From: Flavicella sp964230805
Lineage (GTDB): Bacteria; Bacteroidota; Bacteroidia; Flavobacteriales; Flavobacteriaceae
DNA: 64,000 bases
NCBI GenBank assembly: GCA_964230805.1
Contig: CAXRIA010000006.1
Span: forward strand, 1 to 64,000
Reading direction: 5' to 3'
Below are positions 53,192 through 61,738 of the stretch, piece by piece (positions within the stretch are counted from its first letter, which is position 1; the number at the start of each line of letters is the position of its first letter). The notes under the pieces are model-generated. The model did no database searches and was not told where the DNA came from. It saw only the letters and a list, made by a program, of their open reading frames with translations. The position numbers and the translations under genes were made by a program.

Positions 53192-53237
53192 TTCTTTAGG
53201 ATATAGCAATTGAAAATAATTTCATGAGGCTACAAAA

Positions 53238-54077
53238 TTACGATTTTTTTGTGTATTTCAATGAGTACCAGTTATTTCTATCCAATGTTTTTTGCAGTTG
53301 CAATCCGTGACCCACAGCTTTTTCATCGAGTAAAGCAACGTCTTCCTGATAAAAACCACTCAGCAATAAAACACCATTTTTCTCTAAACAAGCAGCGTAT
53401 ATTGCCATGTCATTCAACAAAATATTTCTGTTGATATTGGCAATGATTACCTCATATTTTTTTCCATCTAATAAACCGGCATCTCCTTCAAAAGCGGTAA
53501 TGTGTTTGCAGTTGTTTCGCTCAATATTCTCTAAAGAATTTACATAACACCAATTGTCTATATCAATAGCATCCACGGGCTTGGCTCCTTTCATCTCTGC
53601 TAAAATTGCCAAGATCCCAGTTCCACACCCCATGTCTAGCGTTTTTTTTCCTGACATATCTAATGCTAATAAATGCTGTACCATCATATGTGTGGTTTCA
53701 TGATGCCCTGTACCAAAGCTCATTTTTGGCTCTATAACAATATCGTATTCCAAATCTGGGTTGTCATGAAATGAAGCTCTAATGGAAACCTTTTGATCTA
53801 CCACAATGGGGTTGAAGTTTTTTTCCCACTCGCTGTTCCAATTTACTTGAGCAATTTCTTCAAAAGAATAATTAATTTGGAATTCTTGAGATTGCAACAC
53901 GAAAATATCCTCTAGAATAGCAGCGTGCCATTCTTCTTTTTGAATATAAGCGATCACTCCTTCTTCATTTTCTACAAAACTCTCAAAACCTGCATGGCCA
54001 AGCTCTGCAATTAAAATTTCCGTGCCAGGTTCTTTGGGGGTTACCTTAAAAGTATATCCTAAATAAATAGCGTTCAT
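53238..54077 (-). CDS. prmA: ribosomal protein L11 methyltransferase
   Basis: 279 residues. N-terminal substrate domain, then a SAM-binding core: FGTGHHETTHMM, TLDMGCGTGILAILAEMKGA and the NINRNIL motif (NPPY-like). It trimethylates ribosomal protein L11. Start: MNAIYLGYTF (54077); an ATG four codons earlier is also possible. Co-oriented with clpS. Confidence 0.92.
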   Translation of the reverse strand: MNAIYLGYTFKVTPKEPGTEILIAELGHAGFESFVENEEGVIAYIQKEEWHAAILEDIFVLQSQEFQINYSFEEIAQVNWNSEWEKNFNPIVVDQKVSIRASFHDNPDLEYDIVIEPKMSFGTGHHETTHMMVQHLLALDMSGKKTLDMGCGTGILAILAEMKGAKPVDAIDIDNWCYVNSLENIERNNCKHITAFEGDAGLLDGKKYEVIIANINRNILLNDMAIYAACLEKNGVLLLSGFYQEDVALLDEKAVGHGLQLQKTLDRNNWYSLKYTKKS

Positions 54078-54160
54078 AATTTTGTTCATTCGTAGACAAA
54101 GATAAGACTTCCCTCTGCTTCTTGGCGCAAGTCAATTCAATTACATCTGTTTGAAGCAAA

Positions 54161-54193
54161 AAAAACACTGACAACTTTGTTGTCAGTGTTTTT
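54161..54193 (-). terminator. terminator of tpiA
   Basis: 15-bp perfect hairpin AAAAACACTGACAAC / GTTGTCAGTGTTTTT with a 3-base loop, just after the tpiA stop, with a T run on the minus strand. Confidence 0.92.
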
Positions 54194-54210
54194 GTATCTG
54201 TGATTTTTAA

Positions 54211-54972
54211 CTACTGAATGGCTTCAATAATTGCAATAAAATCCTCTGCTTGCAATGCAGCGCCTCCAATAAGACCTCCATCAACATCTTCTTTCGAAAA
54301 GATTTCCTTTGCGTTTCCAGGCTTACAAGACCCTCCGTACAAAATAGAAACTCCTTGCGCCAAATCTGCATCGTATTTTTCAGCGATAATTTTTCTGATA
54401 AAAGCGTGCATTTCTTGCGCCTGCTCTGCGGTAGCTGTTTCTCCTGTTCCAATAGCCCAAACAGGCTCATAGGCCAAAACAATGTTTTTCCACGCCGTGG
54501 CATCTAAATGAAACAACGCATTTGAAATTTGAGATTCAACCACTGAAAAATGATTCCCTGATTTACGATCTTCCAATACTTCTCCAAAACAGAAAATAAC
54601 CTCCAAACCATTGGCCAAAGCTGCATTTACTTTTTCCGCCAACAACGCATCTGATTCACCAAAATATTCTCTTCTTTCTGAATGCCCCAAGACAACCGAC
54701 TTCAAACCAATTGAAGTTAACATCTCACCAGAAATTTCTCCAGTATAAGCTCCGCTTTTTTCTTGGTGCATGTTTTGAGCAGCAACTTCAACTACTGACC
54801 CCTCTACTACCTCTTTTACCGATGTTAAATTCACAAATGTTGGCGCAACAACGACACGGGTGTTGTTCAAGGTTTTCCCATTCAGTCCTGCTACCAAATC
54901 GTTTGCCAACTCTTTGGAAGCTGCCACGTCTTTGTTCATTTTCCAGTTTCCTGCTACTATTTTACTTCTCAT
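54211..54972 (-). CDS. tpiA: triosephosphate isomerase
   Basis: 253 residues, TIM barrel. Catalytic Lys in VAGNWKMNKD, His in VVLGHSERREYFGE, Glu in LAYEPVWAIGTG; the phosphate loop GGSCKPGNA and GGLIGGAAL close the site. Glycolysis and gluconeogenesis. 10 bases downstream of the TlpA-like gene on the same strand. Confidence 0.97.
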   Translation of the reverse strand: MRSKIVAGNWKMNKDVAASKELANDLVAGLNGKTLNNTRVVVAPTFVNLTSVKEVVEGSVVEVAAQNMHQEKSGAYTGEISGEMLTSIGLKSVVLGHSERREYFGESDALLAEKVNAALANGLEVIFCFGEVLEDRKSGNHFSVVESQISNALFHLDATAWKNIVLAYEPVWAIGTGETATAEQAQEMHAFIRKIIAEKYDADLAQGVSILYGGSCKPGNAKEIFSKEDVDGGLIGGAALQAEDFIAIIEAIQ

Positions 54973-54982
54973 GTTTCTATAT

Positions 54983-55483
54983 TTAAATTGCTTCTTTTAA
55001 TTTTCTACTCGTTGCCTTGGTTGCTTTGTAAAGTATTATTTTCCCTGTTTCATCAATCACCATATATCGAGGAATCCAGTCCAAATCAATAAAATTACTA
55101 AAAACTCCTTTCCATCCCGAGGGCACAAAATAATGTTCTCCTGTCACTTCGTATTTTCGAATGCCATGCTTCCAAGATTTTATTGACCTATCCAGAGACA
55201 AAAACAAATACACCAAATCAGGGTTTTCTTTCTGTATTTCTTTTACTTTTGGCATGCCCTCAACACAATCTCCACACCACGAAGCCCATACATCAAGCAA
55301 CACCTTTTTCCCTTTGTATTGCTCTAAAATTTGACCTAGCGTGACTTCCTGTCCTTCGATAGAAATCATTTTTTCATCCAGGGCCTTCTCCGAAAATTGT
55401 GTTTTCTCTTGTTCTAATGAACAAGCATAAAATAACACCAAAAGGAGAACGAAAAAAAACCTCATTAATTTGAATCTCATCAT
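54983..55483 (-). CDS. TlpA-like thioredoxin-family lipoprotein
   Basis: 166 residues. A hydrophobic leader ends at Cys21 (LFYAC), so it is probably a lipoprotein facing the periplasm. The thioredoxin fold has the redox pair Cys70-Gly-Asp-Cys73 in WASWCGDCVEGMP. The distal cis-Pro side is DWIPRYMVID. It probably handles periplasmic thiols. Two nearby alternative ATG starts (55480, 55465) also give a signal sequence. Ten bases before tpiA. Confidence 0.82.
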   Translation of the reverse strand: MMRFKLMRFFFVLLLVLFYACSLEQEKTQFSEKALDEKMISIEGQEVTLGQILEQYKGKKVLLDVWASWCGDCVEGMPKVKEIQKENPDLVYLFLSLDRSIKSWKHGIRKYEVTGEHYFVPSGWKGVFSNFIDLDWIPRYMVIDETGKIILYKATKATSRKLKEAI

Positions 55484-55657
55484 TTTATCTGTTTTTGATT
55501 ACTCATGTTTTAGACAAAATAAGGCTCACAAACTTACAGCATATTCACTAGAAAAAAAAAATTGTCAGAAAGAGTTTCGCAAACGTTTTCGGTTGACAGG
55601 AAAGTCCTACAAAACAGTACCGCTTGTTCATTTTTATTTTTTTCAACTCTAGTGACG

Positions 55658-56734
55658 TTACTTCAAACGTAGTTTTGGATCGAGCCAAATGTAAATGGTA
55701 TCCACAACGATATTTATGAGCACAAACAAACTTGCGATAACGAGTACAGCCCCCATAATAACCGGTTGATCTAAGGTGTTTAATGCATCTACTATTTCTT
55801 TCCCGAGACCATTCCAATTAAATATATATTCCACAAATACAGCACCTGCTAGCATAGAAGCAAACCAGCCCGAAACAGCTGTCACCACCGGATTGAGTGC
55901 ATTTTTCAAAGCATGCCGTTTTACAATCTGATAAGTAGACAAGCCCTTTGCTCTCGCGGTACGAATATAATCTTGTTGCAAAACCTCCAACAAAGAATTC
56001 CGCATCAATTGTATGACAACCGCCAACGGTCTGATTCCCAAAACCAAGGTAGGCAAAATTAAATTCTTCCATTGTATATAGGTCCCCTCTCCAAAATCAT
56101 CTACCTCATACAAGCTACCCGTCATGTTCAAACCGGTATATTTTTTTAAAACAAAACCAAAAACCCAAGCAAAAACAATGGCTGATAAAAATGAAGGAAC
56201 ACTCATTCCAACCGTACTCAAAACAGCAATTGTACGATCAAAAAATTGATCTTTGTAAAGCGCACACAACACACCAAGCACAACACCGAACAACAAAGAA
56301 ACTCCAATAGCCAAACAAGCTAAAATTGCCGTATTTGGCAATGTTTCTGAAATAATACTACTCACCAATTTGTCATTTTTCTGAAAAGATTTTCGCAAAT
56401 AGGGTCTTTTCAAAACGAGATGTGCACTTCCCAAATCAACATTTACAAAAACCGAATAATCATGCGCATGCAAATGGCTATAATCCTCTTTTACTTTACT
56501 GTGAACGGAAATGGGAGACAGATCATTCAAATAATGGACATACTGCATCCCTAAAGATTGATCAAACCCATATTTTTTTCGAACACTTTCAAGCAGTTCT
56601 GAATCTTGACGCTCGTCCAACAACATTCTTGCCGGATCCCCTGGCAGAATATTGAATAAAAAAAATACGGCCGTAACCACTCCGAACAAGGTGAAAAAAC
56701 CATACAAAACTTTACGAAGAACCTCCTGAAACAT
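55658..56734 (-). CDS. ABC transporter permease, DppB/OppB type
   Basis: 358 residues with six predicted helices and the binding-protein-dependent transport motif about residue 250 (LEVLQQDYIRTARAKGLS, the EAA loop). It forms half of the channel of dipeptide/oligopeptide importers. No DppC, ATPase or binding protein lies beside it in the window, which is unusual for E. coli but known for Bacteroidota. About 90 bases separate it from the divergent pyrF. Confidence 0.85.
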   Translation of the reverse strand: MFQEVLRKVLYGFFTLFGVVTAVFFLFNILPGDPARMLLDERQDSELLESVRKKYGFDQSLGMQYVHYLNDLSPISVHSKVKEDYSHLHAHDYSVFVNVDLGSAHLVLKRPYLRKSFQKNDKLVSSIISETLPNTAILACLAIGVSLLFGVVLGVLCALYKDQFFDRTIAVLSTVGMSVPSFLSAIVFAWVFGFVLKKYTGLNMTGSLYEVDDFGEGTYIQWKNLILPTLVLGIRPLAVVIQLMRNSLLEVLQQDYIRTARAKGLSTYQIVKRHALKNALNPVVTAVSGWFASMLAGAVFVEYIFNWNGLGKEIVDALNTLDQPVIMGAVLVIASLFVLINIVVDTIYIWLDPKLRLK

Positions 56735-56832
56735 TTCAAATATTAGCCGTTAGTGAAAAATCAACAATTCACAATATTACGATTAAATAATTCAACTGAA
56801 AAACCTATTTTTGTAAGCCTAAGATGATTCAC

Positions 56833-57660
56833 ATGACAAGAAACGAGCTTATTGAACAAATCCGATTGAAAAAATCTTTCTTATGTATCGGTTTGGATGT
56901 TGACATGACAAAAATCCCAAAGCACCTCCTTGAAACGGAAGATCCTATTTTTGAGTTCAACAAGAAAATTATTGATGCTACCCATCACCTGGCCGTTGCT
57001 TACAAACCCAATACCGCTTTTTACGAATGTTATGGTTTGGATGGATGGAAATCACTAAAAAAGACCATTCAATATTTGAATAAAAATTACCCTGAAATAT
57101 TTACAATTGCCGACGCCAAACGAGGTGATATTGGAAATACATCAACCATGTATGCGAAAGCTTTTTTTGAAAACCTAAATTTCGATTCTGTCACAGTGGC
57201 TCCTTACATGGGAAGTGATTCTGTAGAACCCTTTTTAGCATTTGAAAACAAATTCACCATCATGCTTGCGTTAACCTCAAACCAAGGTGGACTCGACTTT
57301 CAAGCGCAATCATTGGTCTCTGAAGAGCAACTCTATCAAAATGTTTTGAAGCAATCCCTAACTTGGAAAAATAACGAACAACTCATGTATGTTGTGGGGG
57401 CCACAAAAGCATCGTACTTTAAAGACATTCGAAAAATTATTCCCCATCATTTTTTACTAGTTCCTGGTGTGGGGGCACAAGGCGGAAATTTGGAAGATGT
57501 GTGCAAATTCGGATTGAATAAAGACATCGGCTTACTGATCAATTCCTCAAGAGGCATTATCTACGCCAGCCAAAAAGAAGATTTTGCTCAAATGGCTGCA
57601 CAAAAAGCCCAAGAACTTCAAACAAAAATGGCTGCTATCATTTCTGAGCACGCACAGTAA
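56833..57660 (+). CDS. pyrF: orotidine-5'-phosphate decarboxylase
   Basis: 275 residues of the long PyrF type. LCIGLDVDMTKIP (about 16-28) begins the barrel; the catalytic Lys-Asp network is in TIADAKRGDIGNTS; phosphate binding is PGVGAQGG and INSSRGIIYA. Last step of UMP synthesis. The start MTRNELIEQI (56833) is favoured over the ATG three codons earlier. Confidence 0.93.
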   Translation: MTRNELIEQIRLKKSFLCIGLDVDMTKIPKHLLETEDPIFEFNKKIIDATHHLAVAYKPNTAFYECYGLDGWKSLKKTIQYLNKNYPEIFTIADAKRGDIGNTSTMYAKAFFENLNFDSVTVAPYMGSDSVEPFLAFENKFTIMLALTSNQGGLDFQAQSLVSEEQLYQNVLKQSLTWKNNEQLMYVVGATKASYFKDIRKIIPHHFLLVPGVGAQGGNLEDVCKFGLNKDIGLLINSSRGIIYASQKEDFAQMAAQKAQELQTKMAAIISEHAQ

Positions 57661-57665
57661 CGCAT

Positions 57666-58283
57666 TCAATCCTTTATCAGCGAAGGAAAAACCTTTTTAA
57701 AACGATTCAATCGAGGCAATGACACTTGCTGTATGTAGGGGTGGTTTGGATTGGATTTTTCAAAATTTTGATGATAGTCCTCTGCCCTGTAGAACTTTTT
57801 AAAAGGAACGATTTCGGTGACCATTTTGCCCTTGTAAACGGTCTTGTTTAAATGTGCAAACATCTGATTTGCAATCTCTTTTTCTTTTTCATTCTGATAA
57901 AAAATAACAGAGCGATACACCGTTCCATAATCTGGACCTTGTCCAAAAGTGGTGGCGTCTTGGGATCCAAAATAAACCGCTACCAAGGAACGATAAGAAA
58001 CCTCTGCTGGATTGTAATAAACGGCTACTGTTTCAGCATGACCGGTATTCCCTTTGCCCACCAAATGATACGTGGGGTTTTTCACATGACCACCAGAATA
58101 ACCTGAAATGGCTTCTTTTACTCCCTGAACACTCTCATAGATTGATTCAACACACCAAAAACAACCGCTCGCAAAATAAGCCACACGCAACGCATCTTTT
58201 TTAGACTCAGACAACGCATTTTGCGCGACAAGACTTGTCGAACAAAACAATAACAATAAAAGATACTTTGAAATTTTTATCAT
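57666..58283 (-). CDS. msrA: secreted peptide-methionine (S)-S-oxide reductase
   Basis: 205 residues. Signal peptide about 1-20, then the MsrA motif GCFWC (Cys41 and Cys44; Cys41 is the catalytic one), GYSGGHVKNPTYH and HAETVAVYYNP. It repairs methionine sulfoxide in envelope proteins. The stop lies only 6 bases from the convergent pyrF stop, with no obvious terminator between. Confidence 0.92.
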   Translation of the reverse strand: MIKISKYLLLLLFCSTSLVAQNALSESKKDALRVAYFASGCFWCVESIYESVQGVKEAISGYSGGHVKNPTYHLVGKGNTGHAETVAVYYNPAEVSYRSLVAVYFGSQDATTFGQGPDYGTVYRSVIFYQNEKEKEIANQMFAHLNKTVYKGKMVTEIVPFKKFYRAEDYHQNFEKSNPNHPYIQQVSLPRLNRFKKVFPSLIKD

Positions 58284-58361
58284 CTACTTAAACTGATGTG
58301 CTGATTGGGTCGAAATAAGTTTCTCAACCTAACAAAATGCTACAAAAAAAATGAAAAACCT

Positions 58362-59687
58362 TTAATAAGGCGCCTCTACCTCCCAAGCTTCTAAATAATC
58401 CTTGATAAATTTAATAAACAAGCCTCCCAAAGCACCATTGATTACGCGATGATCGTACGAATGCGACAAAAACATTTTCTGACGAATCGCAATCACATCT
58501 CCTTCAGGGGTCTCTAGCACAGCAGGGACTTTACGTATCGCGCCCAAAGCTAAAATCGCCGCTTCTGGCTGATTGATGATAGGCGTGCCAAACAAACTTC
58601 CAAATCCACCTACATTGGTAACGGTGTAGGTTCCACCTTGAATTTCATCGGGCTGTAATTTGTTTTCTTTCGCTCTCGAAGCAAGATCATTGACCATCTT
58701 TGCCATACCAATAAGATTCAATTCATCGGCATTGCGAATCACAGGGACAATCAAATTTCCATCACCCAAGGCTGCCGCCATTCCTAGATTGATGTTTTTC
58801 TTGATAACCACTTTCTTATCTCCGTCAAACGACAAGTTCACCAATGGGTACTTCTTAATAGCAGCAGCCACCGCCATCATAAAAACCGGGGTATAGGTTA
58901 ACTTCTCCCCTTCTCTCTTTTGAAAGCCTTCTTTGGAATTGTTTCTCCATGCTACCAAATTGGTCACATCGACTTCAATAAAAGATTGTACATGTGCTGA
59001 CTTTTGAACGGAATGAATCATATGATCAGAAATCATTTTACCCATTCGGCTGAGCTCAATAAGTTCGTCTTCTCCATTTACAGAAAGTGGAATCGCGTCT
59101 TTTTTTACGACCACTGGCTTGGCGGAAACTGAAATGTTCTGATCTTTCTTAAAAGACATTTCTTTGTTTCTGGTTTTCAAATACAGAAGGATGTCTGCCT
59201 TTGTCAATCTCCCATCCATCCCTGTGCCAGGAATCTGATCCAATTCCTCTTGATCGATGCCCTCTGTTGCCGCTATATTTCTCACCAACGGCGAGTAAAA
59301 TCGGTCGGTATTTGCTATGTTTTGAGTGTTGACATTGCTGGTTGTTTCAATTGCTTTTGCCACTTGTTGCTCCACCTCTTCTAACACTTCAGGAACCACC
59401 TCCAACTCGGCTGTATCAACCTCCGAAACACTTTCTTCTAATGCGCCATCTACTTCAATAATGGCCAATGTTTGCCCTACTTTTACAACTTCGTCTTTTT
59501 GAAATAAAATTTCAATCAGTTTCCCAGAAACCTCACTGGGCACATCAGAATCTACCTTATCTGTTGCAATTTCAACTACGGAATCATCTGCTTCAACAGT
59601 ATCTCCTACTTCTTTTAACCAAGAGGTAATGGTCGCCTCTGCAACACTCTCCCCCATTTTTGGTAATTTCAGTTCAAATCTAGCCAT
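58362..59687 (-). CDS. dihydrolipoamide acyltransferase (E2) of a 2-oxo acid dehydrogenase
   Basis: 441 residues. Lipoyl domain at residues 1-75 with the lipoyl Lys in EIATDKVDSDVP; an Ala/Glu-rich linker; an E1/E3-binding domain about 130-170 (FYSPLVRNIAATEGI...TGMDGRLTKADI); and a C-terminal catalytic domain with the His-Asp motif SHSYDHRVINGALGG. Which 2-oxo acid is used cannot be told; similarity favours the branched-chain or pyruvate types. The start MARFELKLPKMGES is at the lipoyl domain; the longer frame is rejected. Confidence 0.9.
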   Translation of the reverse strand: MARFELKLPKMGESVAEATITSWLKEVGDTVEADDSVVEIATDKVDSDVPSEVSGKLIEILFQKDEVVKVGQTLAIIEVDGALEESVSEVDTAELEVVPEVLEEVEQQVAKAIETTSNVNTQNIANTDRFYSPLVRNIAATEGIDQEELDQIPGTGMDGRLTKADILLYLKTRNKEMSFKKDQNISVSAKPVVVKKDAIPLSVNGEDELIELSRMGKMISDHMIHSVQKSAHVQSFIEVDVTNLVAWRNNSKEGFQKREGEKLTYTPVFMMAVAAAIKKYPLVNLSFDGDKKVVIKKNINLGMAAALGDGNLIVPVIRNADELNLIGMAKMVNDLASRAKENKLQPDEIQGGTYTVTNVGGFGSLFGTPIINQPEAAILALGAIRKVPAVLETPEGDVIAIRQKMFLSHSYDHRVINGALGGLFIKFIKDYLEAWEVEAPY

Positions 59688-59832
59688 TCTATCGTATGTA
59701 AATCCGTATATTTTGTTTGATTTCTTTTTGAGCGTAGCTCTATAAAGCCGCATGCAAATTTAAGAAAATTCTATAGACTTCGGCGTTCTCACCACAGGAA
59801 GGATTCACTTATGGAAAAATTGGAAATTGAAA

Positions 59833-60297
59833 TCAATTACTTGTCAGAATATATCCATTTAAAGAGCTCGCAATCAGGAGCCAAAGAAAATAAGGAAGGA
59901 TCAAAAGGGTATAATATCGCGTCACACTGAAAAATCGAAATAAAAAATAAGTGATGACAAATGTCAATGCCAATAATTCAAAAAAGGCGATTTCAACAAA
60001 ATGCTGATTGAAAAACAAAAAATTCCAAAAAACATTCAAACACCATTGTATCGCATAAAGCAAAAGGATTTTTTTTTCAGGTTTGACAATAAATAGATGT
60101 GACATGTAAGCAGCAAAACAAATCATAATACTGCTCCATGCCACACCAAAAACCCAACCAGGAGGCGTCCAAGGTGCCTTTTGTAAATCGGCATACCATG
60201 AACTCGTTGGACCTCCATTCATTAAAAAAACACCCAAACCCAACGCAATGAAATTCAGTGCTAAAAAACCAACAAAAATCAAAATACTTCGTTTCAT
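59833..60297 (-). CDS. tspO: TspO/MBR family membrane protein
   Basis: 154 residues with five hydrophobic helices. Family motif SWYADLQKAPWTPPGWVFGVAWSSIM lies between helices 1 and 2, and WCLNVFWNFLFF and the NGYIL end are typical. TspO proteins bind porphyrins or heme-like compounds and are linked to light and oxidative stress. Function in this organism is not established. Confidence 0.9.
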   Translation of the reverse strand: MKRSILIFVGFLALNFIALGLGVFLMNGGPTSSWYADLQKAPWTPPGWVFGVAWSSIMICFAAYMSHLFIVKPEKKILLLYAIQWCLNVFWNFLFFNQHFVEIAFFELLALTFVITYFLFRFFSVTRYYTLLILPYFLWLLIASSLNGYILTSN

Positions 60298-60330
60298 TGT
60301 TTTTCTATTGTAAAATAAAAACTGCCGTTC

Positions 60331-60738
60331 TCACTTCTTGATCCAAACTTTGTTCTCATTGAGATAGAAAGCGCCCACAAAATCAAAATTGCACTCCTCC
60401 GGAGGAATGATGGATAGAAAATCACTTCCTGTTTTACTTCGATACAGGTAATACAGTTCTCCAACAACAGGTTCAAAATTAAACTTGGAGGCATACACCA
60501 AATTGTTGTTTTCAAATTCCTCGGAAAAAGATTCAAAAGCTTCTTTTAAAGTTTGATATCGCGCCTTGAATTGAGAATTTACATGACGAATGTTCTTACT
60601 TTTCCAAAGACCTGTATCCAACAGTTCTATTTTCGGAGCAGACAAATTTGTTCCATACGACTTCAAAGACGCATCGTATTTCTCAAGTTCCCTATTGTAA
60701 ACTACTTGATCTGGAATTTTAGTCTTTGATTGTTTCAC
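60331..60738 (-). CDS. DUF2452 family protein
   Basis: 135 residues, full length for DUF2452: PDQVVYNRELEKYDASLKSYGTNLSAP, GLWKSKNIRHVNSQFKARY, and the C-terminal GELYYLYRSKTGSDFLSIIPPEEC. The function is unknown. It starts with GTG at 60738, which lies inside the end of the Lacal_2735 gene (20-base overlap), so translation is coupled. It ends 33 bases before tspO. Confidence 0.8.
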   Translation of the reverse strand: MKQSKTKIPDQVVYNRELEKYDASLKSYGTNLSAPKIELLDTGLWKSKNIRHVNSQFKARYQTLKEAFESFSEEFENNNLVYASKFNFEPVVGELYYLYRSKTGSDFLSIIPPEECNFDFVGAFYLNENKVWIKK

Positions 60739-60901
60739 CTCGTAATAAATCTATTTCTGCCAACACAGCTTCTGCCTCTGCATATTTTTTATCTCCTGCT
60801 GCCCTGCTCACTTTTGAAAGCTCAAACGTTTCTTCTGCCAATTTTTTATAACGCTCTTGCAGTACCTCTAATTTGCTCTTCTTTTTAAAAAATGAAAACA
60901 T
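60719..60901 (-). CDS. Lacal_2735 family small protein
   Basis: 60 residues, all helical by composition: LEVLQERYKKLAEETFELSKVSR followed by KKYAEAEAVLAEIDLL. The N-terminus MFSFFKKKSK is typical of the Lacal_2735 family, a set of tiny proteins found in Flavobacteriaceae. Probably a coiled-coil partner of something; no function known. Overlaps the DUF2452 gene. Confidence 0.8.
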   Translation of the reverse strand: MFSFFKKKSKLEVLQERYKKLAEETFELSKVSRAAGDKKYAEAEAVLAEIDLLRGETIKD

Positions 60902-61009
60902 AAGATCTGGATTTTAAAAATTAATAACACAATTGACGAAAGCCTATTTTTTTGCACGACATTCGATCACAAATCACTTTCGACTTCCAAAATTCAAATT
61001 TACTAATTT

Positions 61010-61055
61010 TGTTTAACATTTAAGTGTTTTTGTTAAACATTTTGTTGTATCTTTG
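61010..61055 (+). promoter_or_regulatory. TetR operon promoter with two TGTTWAACA palindromes
   Basis: TGTTTAACA (61010-61018) and TGTTAAACA (61031-61039), 21 bp apart, lie upstream of the -7 box TATCTTTG (61048-61055). Each is a palindrome. They overlap the -33 region, where no TTG sits at normal distance. A regulator, possibly the TetR protein itself or an activator, is likely to bind here. Confidence 0.55.
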
Positions 61056-61074
61056 ATATAAAATTAAGTACACC

Positions 61075-61734
61075 ATGAAAAAACAAGAAGAAATCAATAG
61101 GAATAGCATCGTATCCGCCTACATGAATACGGTACTTAGCACGGGCGAACCCCCAAAATCTGTTTATTTACTCGCCAAAGAAATGGACATCTCGGAACGA
61201 GATTTTTACAAATTTTTTACATCTTTTGAAGAATTAGAGAAAAAAATATTTGTCGTTTTCTTTGAAGAAACTTTGAAACTTTTGAACGACAATGAGGATT
61301 TCAAAGGTTATAACGCCACCAATAAAATTTTGAGTTTCTACTTTACTTTTATCGAAATTTTGACTGAAAACCGTTCTTTTGTTCAAACAACCATGGACAA
61401 AGAAAAGAACGCACTTCGTCGGTTCAAGATTCTAGATGCCATGAAATCCCTCTTTTTTGATTTCGTAGGAGATCTAGAAATTGAAACACTGGACTTAAAA
61501 CAGGAGCAACTAGAAAAACTTCAAGCAAAAAGCAAAGAACATCTTTTCTGGATTCAATTTTTAATGATCGTAAAATTTTGGCTCGAGGACACATCGCCAT
61601 CGTTTGAAAAAACAGACATTTTCATTGAAAAAACAGTGCATGCCAGTTTTGACGTGCTCAATGTAAAACCGATCCAAAGCTTTTTAGAACTGGGAAAATT
61701 TTTATTTAAAGAAAAGGTAAACTTCAAAATGTAA
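61075..61734 (+). CDS. TetR-family transcriptional regulator
   Basis: 219 residues. A TetR-like N-terminal domain (about 8-55, with the helix-turn-helix SVYLLAKEMDISERDFYKFF) and a long helical ligand domain with Phe, Leu and Asp-rich segments. Two inverted repeats upstream suggest autoregulation. First gene of an operon with a UbiB-like kinase, a flavin reductase and an SDR protein, four bases before the kinase. Confidence 0.82.
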   Translation: MKKQEEINRNSIVSAYMNTVLSTGEPPKSVYLLAKEMDISERDFYKFFTSFEELEKKIFVVFFEETLKLLNDNEDFKGYNATNKILSFYFTFIEILTENRSFVQTTMDKEKNALRRFKILDAMKSLFFDFVGDLEIETLDLKQEQLEKLQAKSKEHLFWIQFLMIVKFWLEDTSPSFEKTDIFIEKTVHASFDVLNVKPIQSFLELGKFLFKEKVNFKM

Positions 61735-61738
61735 TTCT

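Noticed and set aside
55548..55817. 89-codon open frame overlapping the end of the permease gene
   Set aside because: It is mostly out of frame with the permease and then AT-rich noncoding sequence. No conserved motif.
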